DNA from: Paraburkholderia atlantica
Lineage (GTDB): Bacteria > Pseudomonadota > Gammaproteobacteria > Burkholderiales > Burkholderiaceae
DNA: 64,000 nucleotides
Direction of reading: 5' to 3'
Assembly: GCF_009362785.1 (NCBI RefSeq)
Contig: NZ_WHNQ01000027.1
Coordinates: 1-64,000, forward strand
Position 1 is the first letter of the stretch; each line of letters opens with the position of its first letter. Shown here piece by piece: positions 23,820 through 30,647 of the stretch. Below the pieces are notes generated by a model. The model saw only the letters and a list, made by a program, of their open reading frames with translations. It was not told where the DNA came from and searched no databases. Both the position numbers and the translations under genes were made by a program.

Positions 23820-25211
23820 ATGAAGCGCACTCTTATTGCCACGGCCGTCCTCGTTGCCGCGTCCGGCAGCGTGCTTGCCGCGCCGCAGAAGGCCTACCTG
23901 TTCAATACGACGGTCGTCGGCGAGATGGTCGGCGTCGAGGGTATGGTCGGACTGTTTGGCTGCGTACATGTCTCCAGCACGGCTAACGCGGTGATCAACA
24001 ACAACCAGATGGTCAACGTCAACGCGACGCTCGATCCGCAGGCGCAGACTTACACCAGCGGCAACGTGACCACGACCCTGAACAACAGCAGAACGTCGGT
24101 TAGAGGCGGCGGCTCGGCATTCGCGTTCACGACGCAAAACCATGCGTCGTCGAGTTCGAGCTCGCAGGGTTTCGAAGCCTCCGGCGGCTATGCGTACGGC
24201 AGTCAGAGCGCGAGCGTGACGAGCGGCGGCTATCGAACGAGCCAGCAGGCAGCCGGCATCGCGGGCAGCTTCTCGCACACGAGTCAAAACTCGGGCGGTC
24301 ATGTCTCGGCGGGTGGCTCGATCGGCGGCAGCTACAGCTATCAGGACCACAACACGTTCTCGCACGGCAGCGGCTCGTTCAGCGCCCGCGGCGGCCTGCA
24401 GGCCGGTTATCGCGAATCGAGCTACTCGAACTCGTCGGGCGTCGCCGGCGCCTTCGAAGCGAGCGAAGCGTCGGGGCAAAGCCGCTCGTGGGGCTTCAAG
24501 GCGAGCGAAGGCTCCGGCTATGCGATGGTCGGCGAGCAATCGTCGAGCTACTCGCGCAGCCGCTCGTCATCGAGCGACTCGTATGGCGCCGCATGGGGTG
24601 TCGACGCGGGCATGACGACGACCGACGTGACGACGCGCGGCTCGATCACGCAGCACATCAACAACGAAGCGGCCGCCACGCTGAACGCGACCACCGGCAC
24701 CAACGCGGCCAGCAACGTGTCGGGCAACCTCGGCATCAACATCGCGGAAGGCATCGACAACGCGCAGAGCAACGACGTGTCGCTCGCATCGGTCGACGTC
24801 GGCAACGTGTTCGGCAACGCGCAGGCCTTCAACGTGCAGTCCTCGGGCGGCAGCGCCACGATCCATAACTTCAATCTGAATGCGTCGGTCGGCAACGGGT
24901 CGCTGTCGGGCGTGACGGGCAACGTCGGCGTGAACATCGCCTCGGGTATCGGCAACGCGCAGGACAACGCGCTTGCCGGCGCGGTGACGACGACCTCGCC
25001 GGGCAAGGCGCTGACCACCGCGATGGATGCGACGGATGACAACTCGCAATCCGCCACGATGGTCGTTCACGGGCAATTCCAGGGCACCGCGAGTCTGGGT
25101 GCCGATACGTTGAAAGGCGCCTCCGGCAACATCGGCGTGAACATCGCCGGCGGCGCGGGCAACTTGCAGCACAACGGCCTTGCCATCGCGGCGCTGAACA
25201 GCGGCAAGTAA
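23820..25211 (+). CDS. Fap-like repeat protein, large (FapC-like major subunit candidate)
   Basis: A 463-residue exported protein; signal peptide cut near VLA-AP (20/21). Residues 25-90 start with a conserved-looking N-domain containing the only Cys (Cys48). Residues 92-258 are extreme Ser/Gly/Tyr/His low complexity (HASSSSSSQGFEASGGYAYG). The C-terminal half has three repeats at 302-325, 367-389 and 436-459 with cores GNLGINIAEGIDNAQSN, GNVGVNIASGIGNAQDN and GNIGVNIAGGAGNLQHN, spaced 65 and 69 residues. The repeat matches that of the preceding protein and the amyloid repeats of the Fap system. It lacks the CxxC of Pseudomonas FapC. Proteins like this are often labelled adhesin or heme-utilisation protein. 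Confidence 0.82.
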   Translation: MKRTLIATAVLVAASGSVLAAPQKAYLFNTTVVGEMVGVEGMVGLFGCVHVSSTANAVINNNQMVNVNATLDPQAQTYTSGNVTTTLNNSRTSVRGGGSAFAFTTQNHASSSSSSQGFEASGGYAYGSQSASVTSGGYRTSQQAAGIAGSFSHTSQNSGGHVSAGGSIGGSYSYQDHNTFSHGSGSFSARGGLQAGYRESSYSNSSGVAGAFEASEASGQSRSWGFKASEGSGYAMVGEQSSSYSRSRSSSSDSYGAAWGVDAGMTTTDVTTRGSITQHINNEAAATLNATTGTNAASNVSGNLGINIAEGIDNAQSNDVSLASVDVGNVFGNAQAFNVQSSGGSATIHNFNLNASVGNGSLSGVTGNVGVNIASGIGNAQDNALAGAVTTTSPGKALTTAMDATDDNSQSATMVVHGQFQGTASLGADTLKGASGNIGVNIAGGAGNLQHNGLAIAALNSGK

Positions 25212-25267
25212 GCCGACGACGCGACCACCGCGGGCAAGCAGAAGAAGCACAAAGCAGTCGGAAGGGG

Positions 25268-25298
25268 CGCGCCGGCAGCCATAGAAGCTGCCGGCGCG
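25268..25298 (+). promoter_or_regulatory. Strong hairpin between large repeat gene and C39 peptidase gene
   Basis: CGCGCCGGCAGC (25268-25279) pairs perfectly with GCTGCCGGCGCG (25287-25298) around a 7-base loop. There is no T-run, so it should not be a terminator. Its place after the presumed major subunit suggests partial attenuation or protection of the upstream mRNA, which would raise subunit output relative to the downstream processing genes. Confidence 0.6.
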
Positions 25299-25317
25299 GA
25301 TCGGGCAGGAGACCAGC

Positions 25318-26031
25318 ATGACCGGGTTCAACGGGTTCCCGGCGCTACCGTTCGCCGTAGCGCTGGCAGGCTGCGTGCTGTGCGCGGATCACGCCGCCGC
25401 ACAGTCGAGCATCGACACGTCCACGTTCGCCGGCGTGCCATTGACGAAGACGGTCCGTTCGATGAAGGACCTGCGCTACAACCACATCGTCAATCAGCAG
25501 TTCGACTACAGCTGCGGCGCGGCGGCGCTCGCCACCCTCCTCAAGTACGGCTACGGCATCGATATTCCGGAAACCGAACTGATCCGCCGGATGATGGTTT
25601 TCTCGACGCCCGAAGTCGTCGTCAGGAACGGCTTCTCGATGCTCGACATGAAGCACTTCGTCGAGACCATCGGACTGCGCGGCCGCGGCTTTCGCGTCAA
25701 CGTCGATGCGCTCCATCATCTTCAGATCCCCGTGATGGTCCTGATGAACATCGACGGCTACGAGCATTTCGTGATCGTCAAGCACGCGCAGGACGGCCGC
25801 GTGTTCATCGCGGACCCGGCGCTCGGCAATCGCATCGTGCTCGAAGAGGACTTCGCGAGGACCTGGAACGGTCTCGTGTTCGCGGTCCTCGGCAAACCCT
25901 TCAGGGAGGATTCCCCGCTGTTGCAGGACAACGAGTCGCTCGCGCTGAAGCTGCGCGCCGCCGCGCTGGCGGCCGGCACCGCCGCGACGCCCTTTTTCGA
26001 GTACGGCTTGAACAAGGCAGACATGTTCTGA
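25318..26031 (+). CDS. Exported C39-type cysteine peptidase (FapD-like)
   Basis: A 237-residue peptidase with a signal peptide (cleavage near AAAQ, residue 29), so it acts in the periplasm. The papain-like C39 triad is intact: oxyanion Gln61 and Cys66 in NQQFDYSCGAAALATLL, His150 in GYEHFVIVK, and Asp166 in IADPALG. The fold blocks RMMVFSTPEVVVRNGFSMLD and GLRGRGFRV match the family found as FapD in Fap operons, where it is needed for fibre assembly. CAGGAG precedes the ATG. Candidate substrates are the double-glycine site of the 158-residue protein or the barrel protein. The gene ends seven bases before the next. Confidence 0.9.
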   Translation: MTGFNGFPALPFAVALAGCVLCADHAAAQSSIDTSTFAGVPLTKTVRSMKDLRYNHIVNQQFDYSCGAAALATLLKYGYGIDIPETELIRRMMVFSTPEVVVRNGFSMLDMKHFVETIGLRGRGFRVNVDALHHLQIPVMVLMNIDGYEHFVIVKHAQDGRVFIADPALGNRIVLEEDFARTWNGLVFAVLGKPFREDSPLLQDNESLALKLRAAALAAGTAATPFFEYGLNKADMF

Positions 26032-26038
26032 TCCCGTC

Positions 26039-26848
26039 ATGAAGTCACACCTCACACAGCTCGGGTTCGTGCTTTGCGCCGTCAGCTGCGGCGCAAGCAG
26101 CGTTGCCCATGCTTCGGAGGGCGCCGCCTCGCCACCGGCTCCCGAACTTTCGATACGGTCCGAGCCGGGCGCCGAGCCGCTGCGAGTGCAGCTGGTCGGC
26201 GACGACGTGCTCGCGACCCAGACCGGCAAATACGCCGGCGCGACGATGATCTCCGGCTTCGTGCTGAACGTCATTTCGCAATGGCACTTGCCCAATGGCG
26301 CGAGCGCGCTCGCTCAAGGCTCGCTGAGCGCGGTGCAGAACGGCAGCGGCCAGCTCACGAGTTCCGTCAGCACGTTCGCGAACGTGAGCGGCGGCGCGCA
26401 CGGCCATGCGGACGATTCGGGCGCCAACCCGAATGCCCGCGCGCGCGGCGGCCAGACCATCGGCGTCAACGGCGTGTCGCAGATCACCCAGGTCGCGGGC
26501 GATCGCAACAGCGGCACCAACTCCGCGCTGATCGACTTCAACAACAGCGCCCCGACGCTGACGGGCTCCGCCAACGCGCCGTCGGCATCGGCCAGCAATT
26601 CGACCGGCTCGGTGAAAGCCGGCATTTCGTTCGGCAGCAACGGCGTGAACGTCGCGCTGCAGACACCCGCTGGGCTCGCCACCCAGACCATCGCGCCGAG
26701 CAACGGGCAGATCGCCCAGTTGCTGCAGATCGCAGGCAACAACCAGCAAGTCGCCAACGCCCTGCAACTGCATCTGCAAACCCAGCAGATGTCGGCTTCG
26801 ATGCTTCGTCAGTTAGGCGTACTGCAGGCGCTGCAAAACAGGAGATAA
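26039..26848 (+). CDS. Exported protein with degenerate Fap-like repeats (FapE-like position)
   Basis: A 269-residue exported protein (signal cut near VAHAS, residue 25). Residues 30-80 contain RVQLVGDDVLATQTGKYAGATMISGF. Two segments resemble the repeat of the two upstream proteins: 145-165 with core ITQVAGDRNSGTN, and 223-243 with core LQIAGNNQQVAN. The C-terminus is Gln/Leu-rich helical (LHLQTQQMSASMLRQLGVLQAL). By order between the C39 peptidase and the barrel gene it takes the place of fapE, a minor fibre component in Pseudomonas; clear sequence homology to FapE cannot be judged here. It starts seven bases after the peptidase stop. Confidence 0.75.
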   Translation: MKSHLTQLGFVLCAVSCGASSVAHASEGAASPPAPELSIRSEPGAEPLRVQLVGDDVLATQTGKYAGATMISGFVLNVISQWHLPNGASALAQGSLSAVQNGSGQLTSSVSTFANVSGGAHGHADDSGANPNARARGGQTIGVNGVSQITQVAGDRNSGTNSALIDFNNSAPTLTGSANAPSASASNSTGSVKAGISFGSNGVNVALQTPAGLATQTIAPSNGQIAQLLQIAGNNQQVANALQLHLQTQQMSASMLRQLGVLQALQNRR

Positions 26849-26894
26849 CGGCGCGGGCCGCCACCCGCCAGTTGCACCACAAGCAGTAAAGAGA

Positions 26895-26922
26895 CGGCCG
26901 CGCAGTCGGCACCGCGCGGCCG
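26895..26922 (+). promoter_or_regulatory. Hairpin between the FapE-like and FapF-like genes
   Basis: CGGCCGCGC (26895-26903) pairs perfectly with GCGCGGCCG (26914-26922) around a 10-base loop, without a T-run. It stands 20 bases before the start of the barrel gene and may tune read-through or RNA stability within the operon. Confidence 0.5.
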
Positions 26923-26942
26923 GACCACCGGGGGAGCAAAAA

Positions 26943-28394
26943 ATGAAAAAAGTGTCATCGACCAGGGCGCCGCGCATGGCTCTCGCGGCCATTCCGGCCG
27001 CCGTCATGCTTGGGGCTCTTTCTCAGCCGGCGAGCGCGCAGGCGCTCGCCGGTCAATCCGTGGAGGACCGTCTGAACACGCTGATGCGCGTCGTCGACGA
27101 GCAGCAGCGGCAGATCCATTCGCTCGAACGCCAGGTCACCGAACTCGAGATGGCGCAACGCGGCCGTGGCGTGCCGGGCGCCGGCGCTCCCGCGGGCAGC
27201 GGCACGGTGGCCGAGCAGCCGGGCGCGGACGGCCTGCCGGTGCCGCTGCCGCCGCTCGCGCAGATCGCGCCTGGCGCGCCCGCGCCGGCGGGCACCACCG
27301 GCACTGCGACCGGCGTGCCGGTCAATCCGCCAACGCCGGACGGCAGCAACGCAGGCACCGCCAGCGCCGGCGGCCTGCCCGCCGCCACCGACGGCAGCGG
27401 CGCGGTCGGCCAGACCCAGCGCGCGAACGAACCGGTGCGCACGCAGGCCGAGCAGGCGGTCGTGCAGCGCGAGCATGCGCCGTTGTTCGACCACAAGCTG
27501 ACGATGGACTTCGGCATCAGCGACACCTACTACGACCGTCGCCAGTTGCAGTTGTCGGGCTTCCTCGCGCTCGACGCGATTTTCCTCGGCAACATCAACC
27601 TCGGCCAGACCAAGTCGCACCAGGTGATGGCGGATCTCGACACGCGCTACGGCGTGTCCGACCGCATCAACGTCGACGTCGACGTGCCGTACGTGTACCG
27701 GCGCAGCACCTTCATCGTCGGCGGCGCGGGCGGCGCGGCGAGCACGCTGTCGGACGCGACGGTGTCGAGTCACGACATCGGCGACGTGAATTTCGGCATC
27801 TACTACCAGTTCGTCAGGGAAACCAATGCGCTGCCGGACGTGGTCGGCAGTCTGCGCGTGAAGGCGCCGACCGGCAGCTCGCCGTTCGGCGAAAAAGTCG
27901 TGCAGGTCGACGCCGACAATACCAACCTCGTCGCGCCGACCAGACTGCCGACCGGCACCGGTTTCTGGAACATCACCGCGGGTCTGTCGGTGCTGAAGAC
28001 CTACGACCCGGTCGTGCTGTTCGGCAGCGTTTCCTACACCTACAACATCGCGCGTTCGTTCGCGGACATTTCGTCGGTGCAGGGACAAACCGAACCGGCG
28101 ACGGTCAAGCTCGGCGATATCGTCCAATTTGGCGGCGGCGTCGCGCTCGCGTTCTCCGACAAGGATTCGGCCAGCGTGTCGTTCACGATGGCGCTCGAAC
28201 CCGAGTCGAAGACCAAGGCGCCGGGCGGCAGCTACCAGAAAGTGCCGGGCAGCGAAACCACGGCCGCGGCGATGAATTTTGGCCTGAACCACGTCGTGAA
28301 CAAGCACCTGACCATCAACGGCTCGGTATCGATCGGACTCACACCCGACGCGCCGAACTTCGTGGTCGGCGTGCGCTTTCCGTACACCTTCTGA
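26943..28394 (+). CDS. Outer-membrane coiled-coil/beta-barrel protein (FapF-like exporter)
   Basis: A 483-residue exported protein; signal cut near ASAQ (about 33). Residues 40-72 are a heptad-patterned coiled coil (VEDRLNTLMRVVDEQQRQIH), followed by a Pro/Gly/Ala linker to about 165. From 175 to the end, alternating strands form a barrel (KLTMDFGISDTYYDRRQLQL; VNFGIYYQFVRE), ending VRFPYTF with the terminal Phe recognised by the BAM complex. A trimerising coiled coil joined to a barrel is the architecture of FapF, the pore that secretes Fap amyloid subunits. GGGGGAG precedes the ATG. It is the clearest Fap-type marker in the locus, together with the C39 peptidase. Confidence 0.85.
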   Translation: MKKVSSTRAPRMALAAIPAAVMLGALSQPASAQALAGQSVEDRLNTLMRVVDEQQRQIHSLERQVTELEMAQRGRGVPGAGAPAGSGTVAEQPGADGLPVPLPPLAQIAPGAPAPAGTTGTATGVPVNPPTPDGSNAGTASAGGLPAATDGSGAVGQTQRANEPVRTQAEQAVVQREHAPLFDHKLTMDFGISDTYYDRRQLQLSGFLALDAIFLGNINLGQTKSHQVMADLDTRYGVSDRINVDVDVPYVYRRSTFIVGGAGGAASTLSDATVSSHDIGDVNFGIYYQFVRETNALPDVVGSLRVKAPTGSSPFGEKVVQVDADNTNLVAPTRLPTGTGFWNITAGLSVLKTYDPVVLFGSVSYTYNIARSFADISSVQGQTEPATVKLGDIVQFGGGVALAFSDKDSASVSFTMALEPESKTKAPGGSYQKVPGSETTAAAMNFGLNHVVNKHLTINGSVSIGLTPDAPNFVVGVRFPYTF

Positions 28395-28418
28395 CGTGCC
28401 AACGATACGAGGTCGAAC

Positions 28419-29978
28419 GTGCGTGAATCACCTCATCTGAGCAGTGTGGCTTCCGTCGCGGCAGCGGGATCGCATCTGTCGCTCGCGGTGCCGAAGCAGC
28501 GCCCCGCCGGGTCGTCCGCCGGGGCCGCGGCGGCGCCGGCCGTCGAGCCAGCGCCGGGCAACCAGACCGGCGCCCCGGCGAGCGCGGCGATGCGCGGCGT
28601 CGCGCGACACTTGCTGTACGTCGCGCGCACCCCCGACGAAACGCTGATCGCGCATCTGAAAAGCCGCGGCTGGCAGGTCGCGGCCGCGCGCTCGGCGCAC
28701 GAACTCGGGCGGCTTTTGAAGCCGGACCTCGCGTGCGCGGGCATCGTCGATCTGGCGAGCTTCGCGCCGCGCGACATCGGCGGGCTCGAGGCGAGCCTGC
28801 GTCAGCAGCAGATCGGCTGGATCGCGCTCGCGAGCAACGAGCGGCTCAACGATCCGCTGGTGCGACGCCTCGTGCGCCACTACTGCTTCGACTTCGTGAA
28901 GCTGCCCGTCGCGCACGCGACGATCGACTATCTGGCCGGCCACGCGTTCGGCATGGTCACGCTGTGCGACCCGGAACTCCCGCCGCCCGCCAGCGAAGCA
29001 GGCGACGAGGAAATGGTCGGCACCTGCGAGGCGATGCAGCAGCTCTTTCGCACGATCCGCAAGGTCGCGAATACCGACGCGAGCGTGTTCATCGCGGGCG
29101 AATCGGGCACCGGCAAGGAGCTGACCGCGCTGGCGATCCATGAGCGCTCGCCGCGCCGCAAGGCGCCGTTCATGCCGATCAACTGCGGCGCGATTCCGCA
29201 TCACCTTCTTCAATCCGAACTGTTCGGCTACGAGCGAGGCGCCTTTACCGGCGCGAATCAGCGCAAGATCGGCCGAGTCGAGGCGGCCGACGGCGGCACG
29301 CTATTTCTCGACGAGATCGGCGACCTGCCGCTCGAAAGCCAGGCGAGCCTTTTGCGCTTTCTGCAGGAAGGCAAGATCGAGCGGCTCGGCGGACGCGACT
29401 CGATTCCGGTCGACGTGCGCATCATCTCGGCGACCCACGTCGATCTCGATGGCGCGATGCGCGACGGCCAGTTCCGCGCCGACCTGTTTCATCGCCTGTG
29501 CGTGCTGCGCGTCGACGAGCCGCCGCTGCGCGCACGTGGGCGGGACATCGAGATTCTCGCGTACCACATCCTGCACAAGTTCAAGACCGACAATGCGCGC
29601 AAGATTCGCGGCTTCACGCCGTCGGCGATCGAGGCGCTCTACAACTACAACTGGCCCGGCAACGTGCGGGAGCTGATCAACCGCGTGCGCCGCGCGATCG
29701 TGATGGCCGAGAACAAGCTGATCTCAGCCGACGACCTCGACCTCGCGGGCTACACCGAGCAGCAGAGCATGACGCTCACGCAGGCGCGCGAGGCCGCCGA
29801 GAAGCGCGCGATCGAGGCCGCGCTGCTGCGCCACCGGCACCGCTTGAACGAGGCGGCGGCGGATCTGAACATTTCGCGCGTGACGCTGTATCGGCTGATG
29901 GGCGTGCACGGTTTGCGCGAACCGGGTGGCGCCAACGACAAGGAAGGGTTCGCCACCGACGGCCCGGCGCGGGGGTGA
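28419..29978 (+). CDS. Sigma-54-dependent activator with degenerate receiver, last gene of amyloid-like operon
   Basis: A 519-residue paralogue of the activator at 20040. It starts at GTG 28419 with GAGG six bases upstream, 24 bp after the barrel gene, so it is probably co-transcribed. Residues 1-58 are an Ala/Pro-rich extension (Met58 is an alternative start). The receiver-like domain has Asp111 in IVDLASF and FDFVKLP. Walker A GESGTGKE is at 227-234; GAFTGA, Walker B FLDE, WPGNVRELINRVRRAI and the Fis helix-turn-helix (AAADLNISRVTLYRLM) are intact. Being driven by a sigma-54 promoter while itself a sigma-54 activator suggests positive feedback. Confidence 0.92.
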   Translation: MRESPHLSSVASVAAAGSHLSLAVPKQRPAGSSAGAAAAPAVEPAPGNQTGAPASAAMRGVARHLLYVARTPDETLIAHLKSRGWQVAAARSAHELGRLLKPDLACAGIVDLASFAPRDIGGLEASLRQQQIGWIALASNERLNDPLVRRLVRHYCFDFVKLPVAHATIDYLAGHAFGMVTLCDPELPPPASEAGDEEMVGTCEAMQQLFRTIRKVANTDASVFIAGESGTGKELTALAIHERSPRRKAPFMPINCGAIPHHLLQSELFGYERGAFTGANQRKIGRVEAADGGTLFLDEIGDLPLESQASLLRFLQEGKIERLGGRDSIPVDVRIISATHVDLDGAMRDGQFRADLFHRLCVLRVDEPPLRARGRDIEILAYHILHKFKTDNARKIRGFTPSAIEALYNYNWPGNVRELINRVRRAIVMAENKLISADDLDLAGYTEQQSMTLTQAREAAEKRAIEAALLRHRHRLNEAAADLNISRVTLYRLMGVHGLREPGGANDKEGFATDGPARG

Positions 29979-30049
29979 GCGGCGGGCGGGCCTCGGTGCG
30001 CATCGGCGCGTCGGGTAGAATCGCCCGGTTACCCACCTCTTTCCATTCG

Positions 30050-30550
30050 ATGACGACGCTCACCCTGATCGTCGCTCGCGCCAGCAACGGCGTGATCGGC
30101 CGCGACAACCAGTTGCCCTGGCGACTGCCCGAAGACCTCAAGTTCTTCAAGCGTACGACGATGGGCGCGCCCATCATCATGGGCCGCAAGACACATGAAT
30201 CGATCGGCCGGCCGCTGCCGGGTCGCCGCAACATCGTCGTCACGCGCGATGCCTCACGGCGCTTTCAGGGCTGCGACACCGCGACCAATCTCGACGAAGC
30301 GCTCGCGCTCGCCGCGCAGGACCAGGCGCCGCAGGCGTTTCTGATCGGCGGCGCGGAGTTGTACGACGAAGGGCTGCGCCACGCGGACAAGCTGATCGTC
30401 ACCGAAATCGCTGCCGACTTCGTCGGCGACGCGACCTTCCCGGCGATCGACCCGAACGTGTGGGAAGAAATCGCGCGCGAAGCGCATCACTCGAATGCGC
30501 CGAACGACTTCGATTACGCATTCGTCACGTATCAACGCAAGGACGTCTGA
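30050..30550 (+). CDS. folA: Dihydrofolate reductase
   Basis: A 166-residue enzyme reducing dihydrofolate to tetrahydrofolate with NADPH; target of trimethoprim. Signatures are VARASNGVIGRDNQLPWRLPEDL with the catalytic acidic residue, the MGRKTHESIGRPLPGRRN nucleotide block, and FLIGGAELY. TAGAAT at 30016-30021 is a plausible -10. With thyA it forms the thymidylate cycle. The gene follows the second sigma-54 activator on the same strand but likely has its own promoter. Confidence 0.97.
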   Translation: MTTLTLIVARASNGVIGRDNQLPWRLPEDLKFFKRTTMGAPIIMGRKTHESIGRPLPGRRNIVVTRDASRRFQGCDTATNLDEALALAAQDQAPQAFLIGGAELYDEGLRHADKLIVTEIAADFVGDATFPAIDPNVWEEIAREAHHSNAPNDFDYAFVTYQRKDV

Positions 30551-30576
30551 CGGCACGCGCCACGCATGCAATAAAA

Positions 30577-30610
30577 AACGCCACGCAACGTTGAGCTGCG
30601 TGGCGTTTTC
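30577..30610. terminator. Bidirectional terminator between folA and pmbA
   Basis: AACGCCACGCA at 30577-30587 pairs perfectly with TGCGTGGCGTT at 30597-30607, with an A-run before and a T-run after. It can end both convergent transcripts. Confidence 0.92.
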
Positions 30611-30647
30611 GTTTGATCCGGGGCGGCGCTAGAACGCGCCACGCGGC

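Noticed and set aside
25268..25298. Intrinsic terminator splitting the amyloid-like operon
   Set aside because: The stem is strong but no T-run follows, so it is kept as a possible attenuator or stabiliser only.
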